Source: Gymnopilus junonius (Eukaryota; Basidiomycota; Agaricomycetes; Agaricales; Galerinaceae). Taken from it: DNA of 64,000 bases. The stretch is from contig JADNYJ010000004.1 in assembly GCA_015501075.1 (NCBI GenBank), positions 496,001 to 560,000 on the forward strand. The letters are read 5' to 3'. The position numbers and the translations under genes were made by a program. This document shows positions 61,701 to 64,000 of this stretch, in pieces (the stretch's first letter is position 1; the number at the start of each line of letters is the position of its first letter). A model generated the notes under the pieces. That model made no database searches. It was not told where the DNA came from and worked only from the letters and a program-made list of their open reading frames with translations.

Positions 61701-64000
61701 ATCTGGATCCTGGCTTGCTTTATAGTCGTTTGGCCCCATTAGAGTCGAGAAAGGTTGCTCGGGTACCCATTTTGCTGGACAGACCGGCCTTCAGAATGTA
61801 TGGGACTACAGACGGACTATGAGGATGAATCATTGTGTCAATTGTGAGGGCACATTGCCAGAACATCCTCAGAGGATAAGAATGACAATTTTGCATGATG
61901 TAGCATAATGTTTTCAATTGTACTTAGTGATGAATGACCACTGATGACCACAGTCTAAGAGGCTCAACTGGCTCAACTTAATGAGCAAGTGTGGATAGTT
62001 GACAACAAAATTGGTTTTAAGCTTCGCAGGTGTACCGTGTCACGACCAAAAATTACACGGCAAGACATGAAACTTGCCATGGTGCATTGTATTCAAAGGG
62101 CCGGCTGTGGACGCTGGTTCAGCGTTAGCGGAATGCTGTAGAATAATTGCCTTCAGGCTGGTGATGATGGAACAGCTATCTGCAAGGGATTACGCAGTCA
62201 GAAAACGTACCGCATGTATGAGTAGGGAACAAGCAGAGGTGGAATGCAAAAACCATCCGGAAGCGTTTCTCAGTTTGCTCTCAGTGCTCATGAACGGGTA
62301 CGTAGTAGTGTGAATATTTTCAGTTTCGTGGCAAAGCCGATAAATTTTCAAGTGACAACAAGTACGTCAATCCCACGACGCGATTTAACTTGCCAGTCTC
62401 TAAATTGATCAAAGCAAGCAGATGAGTTAACTTTTTTGCATTCGACCGATACATGCATACCGATGACCAAGCCAGTTCCACAGGCACCCAATGTTGTGGT
62501 TTGCATTTTTCCGCTGGATCTGGCTGTGGCTGCCGAGAAAGACAGTCAGAGTTGCTTGCCCCGCTGGACCTGTTCTTATATTCGAAAGTGACAATGAGTT
62601 CACTTCGACAGACAGAGTTTCTGATGAACGAGAAAGAAAAAGGAATGATCATTGCAAAGGCTTAGAAGCAGGCTGCAGCGAATAAATTTCAGACCTTCAG
62701 CCGGCAAGGACCCGCGATCATACATAGACATCAACATCCCAGTCCAACTCCTTTTCTCCCCACATACTCCTGCGGGCTTCGTAGATATCGAAGCGCCCTC
62801 GACATTTCCGTGGTCCGACATATACAATTAAGAACCCTTCCGGTGATGATACTGGAGCACGGCTTGCGTATCGAAGTCAGTCTATCCTCAACGTCCAACC
62901 GAAGGGTTCGACGTGCGTTTGGATGCCTTAAAAGTCGACTGACCTGGAACTTAATGTCGGTCACTAGCATCAACTGCAATCTGCTTTCACTTACCCGGTG
63001 ATATGGAAGAAGAGAGCGAGAAATGGTTACGCGAACGCTTCTATCTCAGTTTCGAGAATAAAAGGTGGACTCTATCTCAAGCACGACCTCTACCTGCCAC
63101 CCACTCCATAGAGGAGGAGGGTTGAAACCCAGCCAATGTTACGAGATCTGCTTGGTCCCTCCAGTCGTAGCAGCATTCGGTTTGGGTCTCTGTCATCTGC
63201 ATCTTCCCAACGGTCACATCGACCAGTGGCATGCCCAACTGGTATGAATCTTGGTACGAATAACTTGCGGGGCCTTGCATCGTAAAAAGCGCGCCGCGTT
63301 TGTCTGGGATCACTCCATTCCCATGGTAATATGCTCCTTTGGGCTCTCTCGTTCGTAACGACTCAAGTCAAGATCGAAGCATCGAAGAAGGACAGAACGG
63401 TGCCAGACGAGAATGGGCGCCTTTACGTGTGCAAGAGAAGGACGAACAGGGGACAGCCAGAGTAAGGAACACACATGTAAGTCGATGTCTCATAATGACA
63501 TCACTTAGTTTGTTCACTAGACGGTCTAGGGCAAGTGTCGGTCATTCTGGAGTTACGAAAAAATGTCTAATGAAGCCTTACCTTCACCTTTTAGGAACAC
63601 AGATACCCTACAGGAGTTCCACTGAAGATAAGGACCATCGTCCGTCCCATTCTACGTAGTCGTCCGGCTTTCTGTGGAGGTTGTTATCACATGCTTGGAG
63701 CTGCAGTGTCGGAGTGATACGACGTCACATAAGGCGCCTTTGAAAACTTGTTAAGGCTGTATGAGGCTCGATTCTTGTTCGACTTGCTTGCTGGACATGT
63801 TAAGCTGGCGGTGTGAACCTTCTGTTAGCAACGGTCAGTAAACTGTTGCAGTCATTTCTAAATGTTTTGAAGACGCACCAGACAATTCAGAGTTGACTCA
63901 TTCACCTATGTGGGGGCCTCGACCGCATGTTTGTCGACGAGTGAGGTGGGTGTTCGGTCTAGGAATCTAAGGCAACGAAGACTGAAGGATTGGCGGTTTA
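58719..64000. other. Gene-poor 5.3 kb right flank
   Basis: Only short, overlapping ORFs (up to about 110 codons, for example 62320-62652 minus and 63339-63659 plus) without recognisable domains. No exon chain, terminal repeat, tRNA or rRNA was identified. The left end contains the glycosidase promoter. Sequence complexity is normal. Confidence 0.45.

Overview
The window is nuclear DNA from a filamentous fungus, most likely an agaricomycete basidiomycete. Short introns of about 42-80 bp interrupt almost every gene, genes lie close together on both strands, and the products are typical fungal housekeeping proteins. Basidiomycete hallmarks are the NACHT (STAND) proteins, a fungal MscL channel and secreted hydrolases. 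No rRNA, tRNA, CRISPR array or bacterial operon structure was seen. Exon boundaries below were read by eye from GT/AG sites, reading frame and family similarity.

Layout: (1) 1-222, C-terminal exon of an unrecognised + strand gene. (2) 1.1-6.3 kb, minus strand: KDEL receptor ERD2 (six exons resolved) and UTP14 of the small-subunit processome (nine exons resolved). (3) 6.3-9.6 kb: no convincing gene, but an 18-bp palindrome containing CACGTG sits just upstream of a TATA box. (4) 9.6-17.3 kb: MscL with a zinc-ribbon tail, a broken GNAT-like gene, a C2-NACHT receptor-like gene, and a PSMD5/Hsm3-type proteasome chaperone. (5) 18.2-22.3 kb: an L-type secretory lectin with a tandem-repeat cytosolic tail, then a truncated NACHT pseudogene. 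(6) 23.3-30.3 kb, minus strand: transportin (Kap104), an FSH1-type serine hydrolase and the mitochondrial succinate-fumarate carrier. (7) 31.0-32.0 kb: a 951-bp Mutator-like non-autonomous element with two 258-bp terminal inverted repeats and a 9-bp target duplication. (8) 33.3-47.8 kb: a homeodomain-like gene, SWR1, PKA catalytic subunit, a SET-domain methyltransferase divergent from a small COX14-like gene, and a GNAT. (9) 47.8-53.7 kb: gene-poor. (10) 53.8-58.7 kb, minus strand: a secreted subtilase and a secreted six-hairpin glycosidase-like protein. (11) 58.7-64 kb: gene-poor.

The genes do not form one pathway. ERD2 and the L-type lectin act in ER-Golgi cargo cycling. UTP14, transportin, SWR1 and the proteasome chaperone are core nuclear or proteostasis functions. 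PKA and the succinate-fumarate carrier belong to nutrient signalling and C2 metabolism. The less ordinary signals are the young MULE-like element, the NACHT gene/pseudogene pair, the repeat-tailed lectin, MscL in a eukaryote, and several reading-frame anomalies (SWR1, two GNATs, SET). These anomalies are either real lesions or base-calling errors.
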